Source of the DNA: Patescibacteria group bacterium
Lineage (GTDB): Bacteria > Patescibacteriota > Patescibacteriia > UBA9570 > JAHJKD01
Direction: 5' to 3'
NCBI GenBank assembly: GCA_018822435.1
Contig: JAHJKD010000020.1
Location: forward strand, 1 to 37,526
DNA: 37,526 nt
Shown here piece by piece: positions 17,228 through 24,361 of the stretch. How positions within the stretch are numbered: position 1 is the first letter of the stretch; the number at the start of each line of letters is the position of its first letter. Position numbers and translations under genes: made by a program. Below the pieces are notes generated by a model. That model worked only from the letters and a program-made list of their open reading frames with translations. It was not told where the DNA came from and searched no databases.

Positions 17228-17241
17228 TTTTTTTTCTTAGA

Positions 17242-17328
<87 letters not shown>

Positions 17329-17369
17329 CAGAATAATCGAAAGATATGATCCTTGTACAAAAGGACCGT

Positions 17370-17400
17370 GTCCTCCGAAGCCCGGAGGGCGAAGGAGGAC
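17370..17400. repeat. Palindrome overlapping the tRNA-Val(UAC) start
   Basis: GTCCTCC (17370-17376) and GGAGGAC (17394-17400) are exact inverted repeats around GAAGCCCGGAGGGCGAA. The pattern CCxCCGxAGCC...GGCGAAGGxGG matches the 37470 repeat with a loop three bases longer, so it seems to be the same family. Its last four bases (17397-17400) are also the first four of tRNA-Val(UAC). Confidence 0.65.
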
Positions 17401-17470
17401 GATTAGCTCAGCTGGCTAGAGCGTCTCGTTTACACCGAGAAGGCCGTAGGTTCGAGTCCTACATCGTCCA
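17397..17470 (+). tRNA. tRNA-Val (UAC anticodon)
   Basis: A 74-nt cloverleaf: acceptor GGACGAT/ATCGTCC, D stem GCTC/GAGC, anticodon stem TCTCG/CGAGA with loop TTTACAC (anticodon TAC, reading GUA/GUG) and T stem GTAGG/CCTAC. A73 is followed by CAG, so CCA must be added enzymatically. Confidence 0.93.
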
Positions 17471-17476
17471 CAGGTA

Positions 17477-17523
17477 GACAAGCTCACTGTGAACTAATAA
17501 TTTATCCTGAGCCTGCCGAAGGA
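17477..17523. repeat. Short repeat elements between tRNA-Val(UAC) and the 78-aa gene
   Basis: GACAAGCTCACTGTGAACT (17477-17495) repeats 14915-14933 with one mismatch and starts six bases after the tRNA 3' end, as it does behind tRNA-Val(GAC). CCTGAGCCTGCCGAAGGA follows (17506-17523), a half-palindrome of the common CCTGAGC...GAAGG type. Its AAGGA lies 3 nt before the ATG at 17527 and may serve as the ribosome binding site. Confidence 0.6.
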
Positions 17524-17526
17524 CAT

Positions 17527-17763
17527 ATGACAAAATGGATAATTGGCACAATTTTGATTATCTTGGGAATCGTCCTGGTTATTAAATCAGAATGGTTCAT
17601 GGGAATATTCGGCCGCATTGCCTGGGCTGAAGAAAAGCTCGGTGCTGAAGGAGGCACCCGTTTGTTTTACAAGCTCCTTGGCATTGGTTTGATCATTTTT
17701 GCCCTTCTCTGGATATCTGGCATCTTCTATAATTTTTTAGATGCCATTTTTATCAGGGATTAG
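17527..17763 (+). CDS. Small two-TM membrane protein
   Basis: A 78-residue protein with two hydrophobic helices (about 4-24 and 48-70) joined by a soluble loop containing GRIAWAEEKLGAEGGTRLFYK. I recognise no named family, though small proteins of this layout are widespread in Patescibacteria. The sequence has normal amino acid composition and no shadow-like bias. It lies alone between tRNA-Val(UAC) and tRNA-Ala. The AAGGA three bases before the ATG belongs to an intergenic repeat element. Function unknown. Confidence 0.72.
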   Translation: MTKWIIGTILIILGIVLVIKSEWFMGIFGRIAWAEEKLGAEGGTRLFYKLLGIGLIIFALLWISGIFYNFLDAIFIRD

Positions 17764-17770
17764 AATTTAA

Positions 17771-17843
17771 GGGCCCGTAGCTCATCTGGTAGAGCGACTG
17801 CTTTGCATGCAGTAGGTGGCAGGTTCGAGTCCTGTCGGGTCCA
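17771..17843 (+). tRNA. tRNA-Ala (UGC anticodon)
   Basis: A 73-nt cloverleaf with acceptor GGGCCCG/CGGGTCC (one G-U pair), D stem GCTC/GAGC, anticodon stem ACTGC/GCAGT with loop TTTGCAT (anticodon TGC) and T stem GCAGG/CCTGT. Discriminator A; CCA is not encoded (CAT follows). The usual alanine identity pair G3-U70 is present. Confidence 0.94.
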
Positions 17844-17854
17844 CATTTTTCCAC

Positions 17855-17882
17855 TTGTAAAAAGTAGATAAATCATTATAAT
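17855..17882 (+). promoter_or_regulatory. Candidate promoter upstream of the terminator at 17892
   Basis: TTGTAA (17855-17860) and a perfect TATAAT (17877-17882) are 16 bp apart. The predicted start near 17889 lies right before the terminator hairpin at 17892, so this may be an attenuated promoter for the radical SAM gene or fortuitous. A second candidate, TTGATA (17919-17924) with TATACC (17941-17946), spacer 16, lies after the terminator and would give a leader of about 20 nt. Confidence 0.45.
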
Positions 17883-17891
17883 CACTTATGT

Positions 17892-17920
17892 CCTGACTTT
17901 AAAAGTCAGGCTTGTTTTTT
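17892..17920 (+). terminator. Intrinsic terminator
   Basis: CCTGACTT (17892-17899) and AAGTCAGG (17903-17910) pair around a 3-nt loop, followed by CTTGTTTTTT. It probably ends the tRNA-Ala transcript. It also lies between a good promoter and the radical SAM gene. Confidence 0.8.
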
Positions 17921-17973
17921 GATAAAAAACCCAGGAAAAATATACCATACCAATAAGAAAGGAACGCAAGCTC

Positions 17974-19314
17974 ATGCCTCAGATCAAGCGAATTATCCTG
18001 ATCCAACCCAGGTCAGACCTGTCCGTCGAGATTATGGACAAGGTCGCCGTGATGAGTAATACGCTCGTCACTGTGGCCGCCGCTATCCCCGAGGGAATCG
18101 AGATTCTCATCGTGGATGAGAACAAGGTCCCGGTTCCCTGGGATCTTCTAGACGATCAAACTGTGGTCGGTATCACCTGCCTCACCCCGACATCCCACCG
18201 AGCTTATGAGCTAGCTGACTGTATTCGCAGTTGGGGTGTGCCCGTTATTCTTGGCGGGATCCACATTGCCGGTCTGTACTATTCGGGCATGCTGGAAGAA
18301 GCTCAGCAGCACGCCGACGCGGTCGTGATCGGTGAAGTGGAGGGCCTGTGGGAGAAGATTCTCATGGATCTGGAAGAAGGAGCTCTTCAGTCCCAGTACA
18401 GGCACGGTCCCCGTAATCTGCCTGACCTCTCCCAGCTCAACATGCCGCGCTACGACTTGGCTGGCCTTGATAACTACTGGATGTGGCCGAACGTGCAGTG
18501 GTCGCGCGGCTGTCCGCACGCCTGTTCCTTCTGCTCGGCCACGGCCGTATTCGGAGGCAAGGTCCGGCGCCGGCCTATTGCTGATGTCATCGGTGACATC
18601 CAGTGGCTCAAAGCGCACGGGGCCAAGGCTGTCTTCTTCTCCGACGACAACATCGCCGAAGACGAGGCCGCTTTGGCCGCCCTTTGCCACGAGCTCAAGC
18701 AAGTCGGCATCAAATGGATGTCCCAGTGCCATGCCGAGGTCACCCACAACGAAGGCCTGCTCCGGCTCATGCGCGAATCCGGCTGCTACGGCATGCTCGT
18801 CGGCTTCGAGTCTCTGCGGCTCGACCCGGCCACCAGCAAGAAGAACGCCCAGGTCGATGTGCGCCAGGCGGTCGCGGCCTTCCATCGGCAACATATTCTT
18901 CTTATCGGCTGCTTCGTCTTCGGCCTGCCTGGCCAGACTGATGCCGACCGCGAGGAGATCGTCCGTTTCATCCTGGACGAGATCGACATGCCCCAGCTTT
19001 CTCTGATTACGCCCTTCCCCGGCACAAAGGAGTGGCGCGCCCACAAGGACGAGATCCTTCCGGGCGCGACCTGGGATGCCTTCACCATCACCAATATGGT
19101 GTATCATCATCCCGACGGTCCAGAGCGCCTGACAGCCCAGTACGACCGGGCTATCAACCGCATCTTTTCCCGCCGCCAAATGGCCCGCCGCTCAGTGCGC
19201 GCTGCCCGACAGCACGGCTGGTATGCTGCCCGCGTTGCCTTCCTGGTCAACACGGTCTACTGCCGGCTCAGCCACATGTGTTGGCGTCCCACCTTGGATC
19301 AGAAACCTGCCTGA
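17974..19314 (+). CDS. B12-binding-domain radical SAM protein (G+C-rich)
   Basis: A 446-residue protein. The N-terminal 140 residues have the fold pattern of cobalamin-binding-like domains (VILGGIHIAG, DAVVIGEVEG) but no DxHxxG motif. The radical SAM core follows with the 4Fe-4S motif CPHACSFC (C180, C184, C187), then SDDN, ESGCYGMLVGFES and LITPFPGTKEW. Related enzymes methylate or rearrange varied substrates; none can be named here. The gene is strikingly G+C-rich with G/C-ended codons, unlike neighbours. It has an SD-like AAAGGA about 11 nt upstream and two consecutive terminators behind it. It stands alone, which suggests acquisition by transfer. The antisense frame of about 320 codons inside it is a compositional shadow. 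Confidence 0.88.
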   Translation: MPQIKRIILIQPRSDLSVEIMDKVAVMSNTLVTVAAAIPEGIEILIVDENKVPVPWDLLDDQTVVGITCLTPTSHRAYELADCIRSWGVPVILGGIHIAGLYYSGMLEEAQQHADAVVIGEVEGLWEKILMDLEEGALQSQYRHGPRNLPDLSQLNMPRYDLAGLDNYWMWPNVQWSRGCPHACSFCSATAVFGGKVRRRPIADVIGDIQWLKAHGAKAVFFSDDNIAEDEAALAALCHELKQVGIKWMSQCHAEVTHNEGLLRLMRESGCYGMLVGFESLRLDPATSKKNAQVDVRQAVAAFHRQHILLIGCFVFGLPGQTDADREEIVRFILDEIDMPQLSLITPFPGTKEWRAHKDEILPGATWDAFTITNMVYHHPDGPERLTAQYDRAINRIFSRRQMARRSVRAARQHGWYAARVAFLVNTVYCRLSHMCWRPTLDQKPA

Positions 19315-19322
19315 CCATATCA

Positions 19323-19363
19323 GGGCCTCTTTCTCTTGCTTCGGCCGGAGAAAGAGTCCTTTC
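19323..19363 (+). terminator. First terminator after the radical SAM gene
   Basis: CTCTTTCTC (19327-19335) pairs with GAGAAAGAG (19348-19356) over 9 bp, extended by GG/CC, with a 12-nt C/G-rich loop and T-rich sequence following. Confidence 0.65.
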
Positions 19364-19388
19364 ATAATTAAATTTTTTTAATATCAAT

Positions 19389-19422
19389 AGGGGTCGTTCT
19401 CTTCATGAGTCCGACCCCTTTT
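19389..19422 (+). terminator. Second terminator after the radical SAM gene
   Basis: AGGGGTCG (19389-19396) pairs with CGACCCCT (19412-19419), ending in TTTT. Two stacked terminators separate the radical SAM gene from the convergent lipoprotein gene. Confidence 0.75.
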
Positions 19423-19441
19423 AGATCCGTACCACCCTTTT

Positions 19442-19783
19442 TTAGGGCAGGCATTCTTCTTTAGTCCCAAGACGGTAGGTTCTTATGTGTTCGACATAAC
19501 GGTCTATCGTCTTCGGACAGCGATTGTATAACCATGGGCGTTCACAGTTCTCTTGGAATTCTTCCTTGAGATATATCAGTTCATCTTCTGCATCCAGAAG
19601 GCTGTCCTCGACATCAGGGGTGATGACCGAGGAACAGGTGATTTCTGCCAGGATGGAATCGGTCCTGGCAGTGACATCTTCGTATTTATCCCGAACATCC
19701 CCCTCAGGGCAAGTCAGGGACTCGTGCGGGCCATTGCAGCCCACAATCGAGATGAAGATTAAACAGGCCAGTATCCGTTCCAT
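19442..19783 (-). CDS. Small cysteine-rich lipoprotein
   Basis: A 113-residue protein with a signal peptide ending in the lipobox-like ISIVGC, Cys16 being the predicted lipidated residue. The mature part is acidic, with further cysteines (LTCPEG, EITCSS, ENCERP, NRCPKT, EECLP) and a region likely to be alpha-helical (SLLDAEDELIYLKEEFQENC). Five or more cysteines suggest disulfides outside the membrane. I recognise no family. Unlike most genes here it has a purine-rich SD (AGGGA) and its own promoter with perfect -35 and -10 hexamers (19828-19855). It stands alone between convergent and divergent neighbours, and its G+C content is higher than the local average. Confidence 0.72.
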   Translation of the reverse strand: MERILACLIFISIVGCNGPHESLTCPEGDVRDKYEDVTARTDSILAEITCSSVITPDVEDSLLDAEDELIYLKEEFQENCERPWLYNRCPKTIDRYVEHIRTYRLGTKEECLP

Positions 19784-19827
19784 AGCACCATCCCTCTTTT
19801 TTGTTTTATAGGATCTATCAATTTTTT

Positions 19828-19855
19828 ATTATAAAAAAAATAAATTTTTTGTCAA
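19828..19855 (-). promoter_or_regulatory. Consensus sigma-70 promoter of the lipoprotein gene
   Basis: On the minus strand TTGACA (19850-19855) and TATAAT (19828-19833) are both perfect, 16 bp apart. The predicted start is near 19821, giving a leader of about 38 nt. It lies back to back with the promoter at 19875-19904. Confidence 0.85.
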
Positions 19856-19874
19856 TTTTTATCCCCTTTTTTCA

Positions 19875-19904
19875 TTGACATTAATATTGATGGAGAACTA
19901 TAAT
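19875..19904 (+). promoter_or_regulatory. Consensus sigma-70 promoter of the H1-like gene
   Basis: TTGACA (19875-19880) and TATAAT (19899-19904) are both perfect, 18 bp apart. Its -35 is 19 bp from the -35 of the divergent lipoprotein promoter. TTAACTA (19905-19911) and TAGTTAA (19918-19924) form a hairpin at the expected transcript start. Confidence 0.88.
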
Positions 19905-19961
19905 TTAACTAGCACATTAGTTAACTTGAAAATATAAAAAAAGAAAGGGAGGTGAACAATT

Positions 19962-20111
19962 ATGCCAGCCAAGAAAAAAGCTAAAAAGAAGCCGGCTAAG
20001 AGAAAACCGGCTAAAAAGAAAGTGGTCAAAAAGAAAAAGGTAGTAAAGAAAAAAACTACTAAACGAAAACCGGCCAAGAGAAAACCGGCCAAGAAAAAAA
20101 AGAAAAAGTAG
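19962..20111 (+). CDS. 49-aa lysine-rich histone-H1-like protein
   Basis: A 49-residue protein made almost wholly of Lys, Pro, Ala, Arg, Val and Thr, with repeated KKPAKRKPAKKK and KRKPAKR units, like the C-terminal tail of histone H1 and bacterial H1-like proteins that bind and compact DNA. The gene has every sign of strong expression: a consensus promoter (19875-19904), a nearly perfect SD (GGGAGGTGA, 19948-19956, 5 nt before ATG 19962) and its own terminator (20121-20155), giving a transcript of about 240 nt. The opposite strand shows long low-complexity Phe/Leu frames that are only its mirror image. Nucleoid binding is inferred from composition. Related tails occur on GyrA and the LOG protein. 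Confidence 0.85.
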   Translation: MPAKKKAKKKPAKRKPAKKKVVKKKKVVKKKTTKRKPAKRKPAKKKKKK

Positions 20112-20120
20112 CAAAAAATA

Positions 20121-20155
20121 AAATAAGGGTTTAAAATTTTAAACCCTTATTTTAA
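20121..20155. terminator. Bidirectional terminator between the H1-like gene and the amidase gene
   Basis: AAATAAGGGTTT and AAACCCTTATTT pair over 12 bp around AAAATTTT. T-rich flanks lie on both sides, so it can serve both convergent genes. The design matches the terminator at 6091-6133. Confidence 0.85.
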
Positions 20156-20170
20156 TATTTAAGAATAATA

Positions 20171-21691
20171 TTATTTATTCGGCACCGGATCAATCCTTGT
20201 CGTTACAACTTCTTTCGATTTTTTTACCCGGTTCTTATTTATAAAAAGCTTCAATACATTTTCATATTCTCCCGCTTTCTTCGGTGTTCTCATTTTGAAA
20301 TTAAAAGTAGCTGTCTCACCTGGTTTTACTTTCTCTTCCTCAAAATAAAATTTTCCATACAGGTCTCCCCATGATTTTTTATGCCTGAATTCAGAGACCT
20401 TGTCATCTTTATTGTTGTTATACATCTTCAGCCATGTTTTATTTTTTCCCCACGTTCTTATGCCTGTATTTTTATATTTAACTGTTACGTCTACAGTCGT
20501 CCTAGTCAGATAAGCCGTTCTTACAGTTGAATCTTTAAATTTTCCTCTCCAAAAATATTGGTTGTTATAGTATTTATTCCTGGCGATATTTCTGATTTTC
20601 CACATTTTACTTACAATCCGGTTTCCCGGGCAAGTGGTCGCATCTAATTTTCTGTGGCCGACAATATTTTTTGTCTTCACATCAAAAATTGTTGATTTAC
20701 CTTTGGGTTTGATCTGCTGTTGCCGGGCTTGCTGGGCAATTAAACTCGTCAGAGAGGCTCTGATAGTTTTAGTGAATTTATCTGGGTCAGAACATCCGTC
20801 AGTATCATAGCAGCCCATAACAGAAATACCGATGGTGCCCTCATTATAATTAATATTTTTAATATCGTTGTAAGTGTGCGCTCCGACTACGCCATTTCCG
20901 CCATAACGCCCTTCGTAAACATTGCCTTGCCCGTCAACTAAAAAGTTGTAGCCGATATCGCCCCAGCCCAGCACAACCGCATGCCAATAATAAATCGCTC
21001 TGACTGTGGCGGCTCCGTCATCGCCGCCATCTCCGCCGGCGGTGTGATGAATCACGAATTTTTTTGGTTCCTCATATTCCGGCGACCAGAATCGAAAAGA
21101 CTCGTCTGCTCCCCAGGACTCTCTTTCAATTACTGATGGATTGCTCACTGTTTGTGATCCTCTTAAGTTTCCTGTATTTTGTCCGTCCGGGCCTTGAGTC
21201 GTATCTAAGAAATAAAATTTTACGCTATTGATCACAGGAGATGAACCAGCCGCATGATCACGCTTTAAGACAACTTTAAAAGAAGCATTATAGCCTTCAC
21301 CGGACATCAGGTTGGAGTAATGCATATCTTCTTCCATCATCTCCAGTTTCTGCCAGTCTCCGTTTTCAACTTTATAATAAAATTCAGCTGATGCCCCTTC
21401 TGGTATTTCACCTTCCCATTTAAGTCCCAGAGCATTAAACTTTATTTCTGAATCCTGAGGCAGGCCTTCATAAGCCAATTCTTTATCACCTTCTTTTATA
21501 GTTAAGGGGGAATTTTCAGGTACATTAAAAGCCGAACGATCGTTCGGCTCCACGAAATTAGAAACAACTGTTTCATCCACTCTGGTTTTAGCTGGCTGGG
21601 CAATAACCGGATCTAACATTAATATGCCCACTAAAAGACCGAATAGCAGGGGAAAAATTACAAGCAGTATTAATTTATTTTTGTTTCTCAT
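20171..21691 (-). CDS. Secreted N-acetylmuramoyl-L-alanine amidase (PGRP domain)
   Basis: A 506-residue exported protein with a signal peptide or anchor (about 7-31). A beta-rich N-terminal part (about 60-165) precedes a PGRP/amidase_2 domain (about 186-375), and a C-terminal Ig-like domain follows (about 390-500, with KPGETATFNFKMRTP). Amidases of this type cut the amide between muramic acid and the stem peptide. The expected zinc ligands are present (HHT at 215-216, H346 in VGHRKLD, C354 in TTCPG) as is the Tyr of GYNF (Y248), so it should be active. It could remodel its own wall or attack a host wall. It lies downstream of the polysaccharide cluster, after a terminator. A CGAAAACACGAAA repeat sits in its leader. 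Confidence 0.9.
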   Translation of the reverse strand: MRNKNKLILLVIFPLLFGLLVGILMLDPVIAQPAKTRVDETVVSNFVEPNDRSAFNVPENSPLTIKEGDKELAYEGLPQDSEIKFNALGLKWEGEIPEGASAEFYYKVENGDWQKLEMMEEDMHYSNLMSGEGYNASFKVVLKRDHAAGSSPVINSVKFYFLDTTQGPDGQNTGNLRGSQTVSNPSVIERESWGADESFRFWSPEYEEPKKFVIHHTAGGDGGDDGAATVRAIYYWHAVVLGWGDIGYNFLVDGQGNVYEGRYGGNGVVGAHTYNDIKNINYNEGTIGISVMGCYDTDGCSDPDKFTKTIRASLTSLIAQQARQQQIKPKGKSTIFDVKTKNIVGHRKLDATTCPGNRIVSKMWKIRNIARNKYYNNQYFWRGKFKDSTVRTAYLTRTTVDVTVKYKNTGIRTWGKNKTWLKMYNNNKDDKVSEFRHKKSWGDLYGKFYFEEEKVKPGETATFNFKMRTPKKAGEYENVLKLFINKNRVKKSKEVVTTRIDPVPNK

Positions 21692-21711
21692 TTTTTAAAA
21701 AACTTCGCGCC

Positions 21712-21727
21712 TTTCGTGTTTTCGTGT
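21712..21727 (-). repeat. ACACGAAAACACGAAA repeat upstream of the amidase gene
   Basis: The minus strand reads ACACGAAAACACGAAA followed by GGCGCGAAG. The identical 16-mer, in the same orientation, encodes residues 3-8 of the VanW protein at 36750-36765. Confidence 0.6.
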
Positions 21728-21729
21728 AC

Positions 21730-21758
21730 AAAAAAGGCCTAAAGATTATAGGGCCTTT
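21730..21758 (-). terminator. Terminator of the polysaccharide operon
   Basis: On the minus strand AAAGGCC and GGCCTTT pair over 7 bp around a 12-nt loop and are followed by TTTTTG, 20 bp after the last ligase-like gene. The loop contains TATAAT, but no convincing -35 accompanies it. Confidence 0.7.
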
Positions 21759-21778
21759 ATCAGCACGTCACTTATATA

Positions 21779-22948
21779 TTATAGCGTATTTTTAGGTTTT
21801 TGTAAAGTCCTGAACCGTTTAGAGTTTAAAACAGTAAATATTCCCAGCAAGCTCCAAAACAGTATACTTAAGTCATTTTTAAAATAAGGCACATCCACTA
21901 GCCCATAAACAATAATAGTTACAAACACGCCTAAAATAATAGTATTGCGCCAGGACTGATGCTTCAAGCCAGTATAAAATATTTTGATCAGCACCCACAA
22001 TAACCAGAGTAGCCCTAGAATACCCAATTGGGTCCAGAAATTCAAGAATATATTATGCGGGTACATCAGCAGTTCCACGTGTCGGTTTAATTTATATTCT
22101 TCATATGTTTCCGGAAAACCAGCTAGTCCGGACCCCTGAAACGGTTGGGCTGCTAACATATTAATAGTCCCTTCCCATAAAGCCAGCCTGACTTCACCTG
22201 AAGAATCCTGAAATGTAATGATGTCTTTGGTTTGAGGAATAAACATGCTGGCAATTATAGCGATTACAAATGCACCTATCACTAACCATCGCCACTTGGT
22301 AAATAATCCAAAAAAGACAACGCTCGCCAACACAGCCAGATAAGCTCCATCTACTTGGGCGAATAACATTGCTCCGATAGATAAAACAAAGGTCATTAAA
22401 AACAGCCATTTGTATTTTTTTTCGCGGGCAAAATAAATGTATCCCAAAATCAGAGTGGCAATCGGTGCCAGCAGCAGCCCGACCGCATTCGGATAATCAA
22501 AAACAGAAGTCACCCGGTATTCCGGGCCAGGTTCGTTCCAGGGAGCCGGGATGCCATAACCAGTAATATATTGAACGATCGCCACACCCGAAATAAAAAA
22601 TGCACAGAGTGCTAAAGCCAGGACCATTTTGCTGAATCTGGGTTTGACGGAAAGGATCATTAGAAACAATATCATCGGTTCAATTAAAAACGCCTTCCAT
22701 AATCCGATAGCCGCAATAATATCTGGCGAAAAAATTGATCCCACCAGTCCGGCCATAATAAACAAGAGTAAAGGCCATTTCCACCATCCTAATTCTGGCA
22801 ATTTTCTTACTTTAATAAGCCATACCACAAATGTTATTAATATAAGAGCTTCTAATAGAGTGAATGGCACCCCAAAAATATCAAACCGGATCAGATAGGT
22901 CGGCAGTAAGAGAAGAATCAGATAAATTAAGTTCTCAACGATTTTCAT
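21779..22948 (-). CDS. O-antigen-ligase/polymerase-like membrane protein (Wzy_C family), copy 2
   Basis: A 389-residue polytopic protein of about 10-11 helices with a large periplasmic loop (about 240-300) containing the family signature region RHVELLMYPHNIFLNFWTQLG. Family members polymerise O-units or join glycans to a lipid or protein acceptor at the outer face of the membrane. A conserved His-Asn in the loop (PHN) fits. It is last in a four-gene operon behind a flippase, a glycosyltransferase and another Wzy_C protein, and its start overlaps the upstream gene's end by 14 bp. Polymerase versus ligase cannot be separated by sequence alone. Confidence 0.85.
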   Translation of the reverse strand: MKIVENLIYLILLLLPTYLIRFDIFGVPFTLLEALILITFVVWLIKVRKLPELGWWKWPLLLFIMAGLVGSIFSPDIIAAIGLWKAFLIEPMILFLMILSVKPRFSKMVLALALCAFFISGVAIVQYITGYGIPAPWNEPGPEYRVTSVFDYPNAVGLLLAPIATLILGYIYFAREKKYKWLFLMTFVLSIGAMLFAQVDGAYLAVLASVVFFGLFTKWRWLVIGAFVIAIIASMFIPQTKDIITFQDSSGEVRLALWEGTINMLAAQPFQGSGLAGFPETYEEYKLNRHVELLMYPHNIFLNFWTQLGILGLLWLLWVLIKIFYTGLKHQSWRNTIILGVFVTIIVYGLVDVPYFKNDLSILFWSLLGIFTVLNSKRFRTLQKPKNTL

Positions 22949-24356
22949 TTTTCAAAACTAAATTCTGAACCACGACTAATAAGCCTATTGTATACCAAAT
23001 ATGCATTATATATAAGACTGAAAAAGTATTATATTGCACCAGGATGCCAATAAAGGCAGCTAGTAAGCCGATTAAAATAGTTTTAGTAAATTTATCCTTT
23101 GCTAGTTTAATCGCTTTTAATGTTCTGATAATTAAAATTAAGACAATAATAGCAAATACAGCTAAGCCTAAAATTCCGCTTTCTGCCAGCAGTTCCAGAT
23201 ATTCGTTATTTACAATTCTAAAGCCATCAGCTGGTGTCACATAAGGATGGTTGGCCGCATATGGCCCAAAAGACCCTGGTCCGATCCCAATGACCGGATG
23301 TTCCTGCCAGGCCCGCTCCGCAATTTCAAAAGTATCTACTCTTTCATCATAAGAGGCGCCTTCAAACAGATTGACCGAATGCTGCATGAAATCTTCCAGC
23401 GTGTCTTCTAAAGAGAAAAATTTATAAGCTCCAAAAGAAACCAGTGACACTATTATTATAAAAAATATTATATTTCTTAGAGTGAAAATTTTCTTAAACA
23501 AGAAAATTGTTAAGATCAAGAAAGAGACAGCAAAGGCAATATAAGCTCCACGCGATACAGTCAGCACCAGATTCAAGCCACCCAGCGCAACTAACCCTCC
23601 TAGGATCCACGAATTCACTTTAACTGCCTTATTTAAAAATACAGCTAAAATTAAACACAGGGGAAGCAGTAAAAAATTGGCAAAATACAATGGCTCTAAA
23701 GCTACTGACTGCACCCGAGGAAAGCCGAGTATGTCTTTTGTGTATAAATCTCTTAAGCCAGTAATCGATTGGGGCAAGCCTACAATGTCACCTAAAAATT
23801 GAAATATGCCAAAAGCCGTTACTAATGTATAGGTAAACATCAAAGTATATAAGACCCATTGCAGCTGTTTAGGATTTTTAATTAGGTTTGGCAGGACAAT
23901 GGCGACAGACATAGTAAAGACCATGAAAGCCAGCACCATGGCGGAACGTTCTAAATTCGGGGCATTCAAGAGCGCAAAAATATTTATCAATACAAAAACT
24001 ACTAAAGGCCAGAATATCGGGTTAGGCGCAAATTTGAATTTTCGTTTAACTATAGAAGACATCACCCAGATAATCAGAGTCATGCCCGCCAGGAGCTGGC
24101 TTGGCCTGACTGTCACTCCACCCATATCGACTGAACCGATCCGCTCAAATGGGAGAAAGAAGGTTATCAGGAGCACACCATAAAAAGGTTTCTTGATGAT
24201 AAAAGAAGTTACTACCAGTCCGGCTAAAATCAGGCCCATTAATTGCCATTTAATAAATGCACTCAACCATCCCAGCGTCATGGCCAAGGCAAAACAGGCC
24301 GCTCCGGCCAGTCCCCATAAAATAATTTGTTTCACGTTTATTTTTGGCATCTTCAT
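22935..24356 (-). CDS. O-antigen-ligase/polymerase-like membrane protein (Wzy_C family), copy 1
   Basis: A 473-residue protein with about 12 membrane helices. The long extracytoplasmic loop (about 320-395) carries the family pattern ERAWQEHPVIGIGPGSFG followed by NNEYLELLAESGILGL. It has the same general role as its downstream neighbour: joining or polymerising lipid-linked glycan. Two different Wzy_C proteins in one operon may divide polymerisation and ligation between them. The gene follows the glycosyltransferase after a 45-bp gap that is almost wholly a perfect 42-bp palindrome, and it overlaps the next gene by 14 bp. Confidence 0.88.
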   Translation of the reverse strand: MKMPKINVKQIILWGLAGAACFALAMTLGWLSAFIKWQLMGLILAGLVVTSFIIKKPFYGVLLITFFLPFERIGSVDMGGVTVRPSQLLAGMTLIIWVMSSIVKRKFKFAPNPIFWPLVVFVLINIFALLNAPNLERSAMVLAFMVFTMSVAIVLPNLIKNPKQLQWVLYTLMFTYTLVTAFGIFQFLGDIVGLPQSITGLRDLYTKDILGFPRVQSVALEPLYFANFLLLPLCLILAVFLNKAVKVNSWILGGLVALGGLNLVLTVSRGAYIAFAVSFLILTIFLFKKIFTLRNIIFFIIIVSLVSFGAYKFFSLEDTLEDFMQHSVNLFEGASYDERVDTFEIAERAWQEHPVIGIGPGSFGPYAANHPYVTPADGFRIVNNEYLELLAESGILGLAVFAIIVLILIIRTLKAIKLAKDKFTKTILIGLLAAFIGILVQYNTFSVLYIMHIWYTIGLLVVVQNLVLKNENR

Positions 24357-24361
24357 ATGAA

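Noticed and set aside
18211-19179. 322-codon antisense frame and several 100-220-codon frames within the radical SAM gene
   Set aside because: High G+C removes stop codons from other frames; the plus-strand frame carries the CxxxCxxC motif and family landmarks.
19898-20114. Two minus-strand frames of 64-65 codons rich in Phe and Leu
   Set aside because: They are the mirror image of the plus-strand lysine codons (AAA/AAG read as TTT/CTT) of the 49-aa H1-like gene.
21741-21773. Promoter for the amidase gene around TATAAT at 21745-21750
   Set aside because: The -10-like TATAAT is inside the terminator loop, and no acceptable -35 is found at 16-18 bp.
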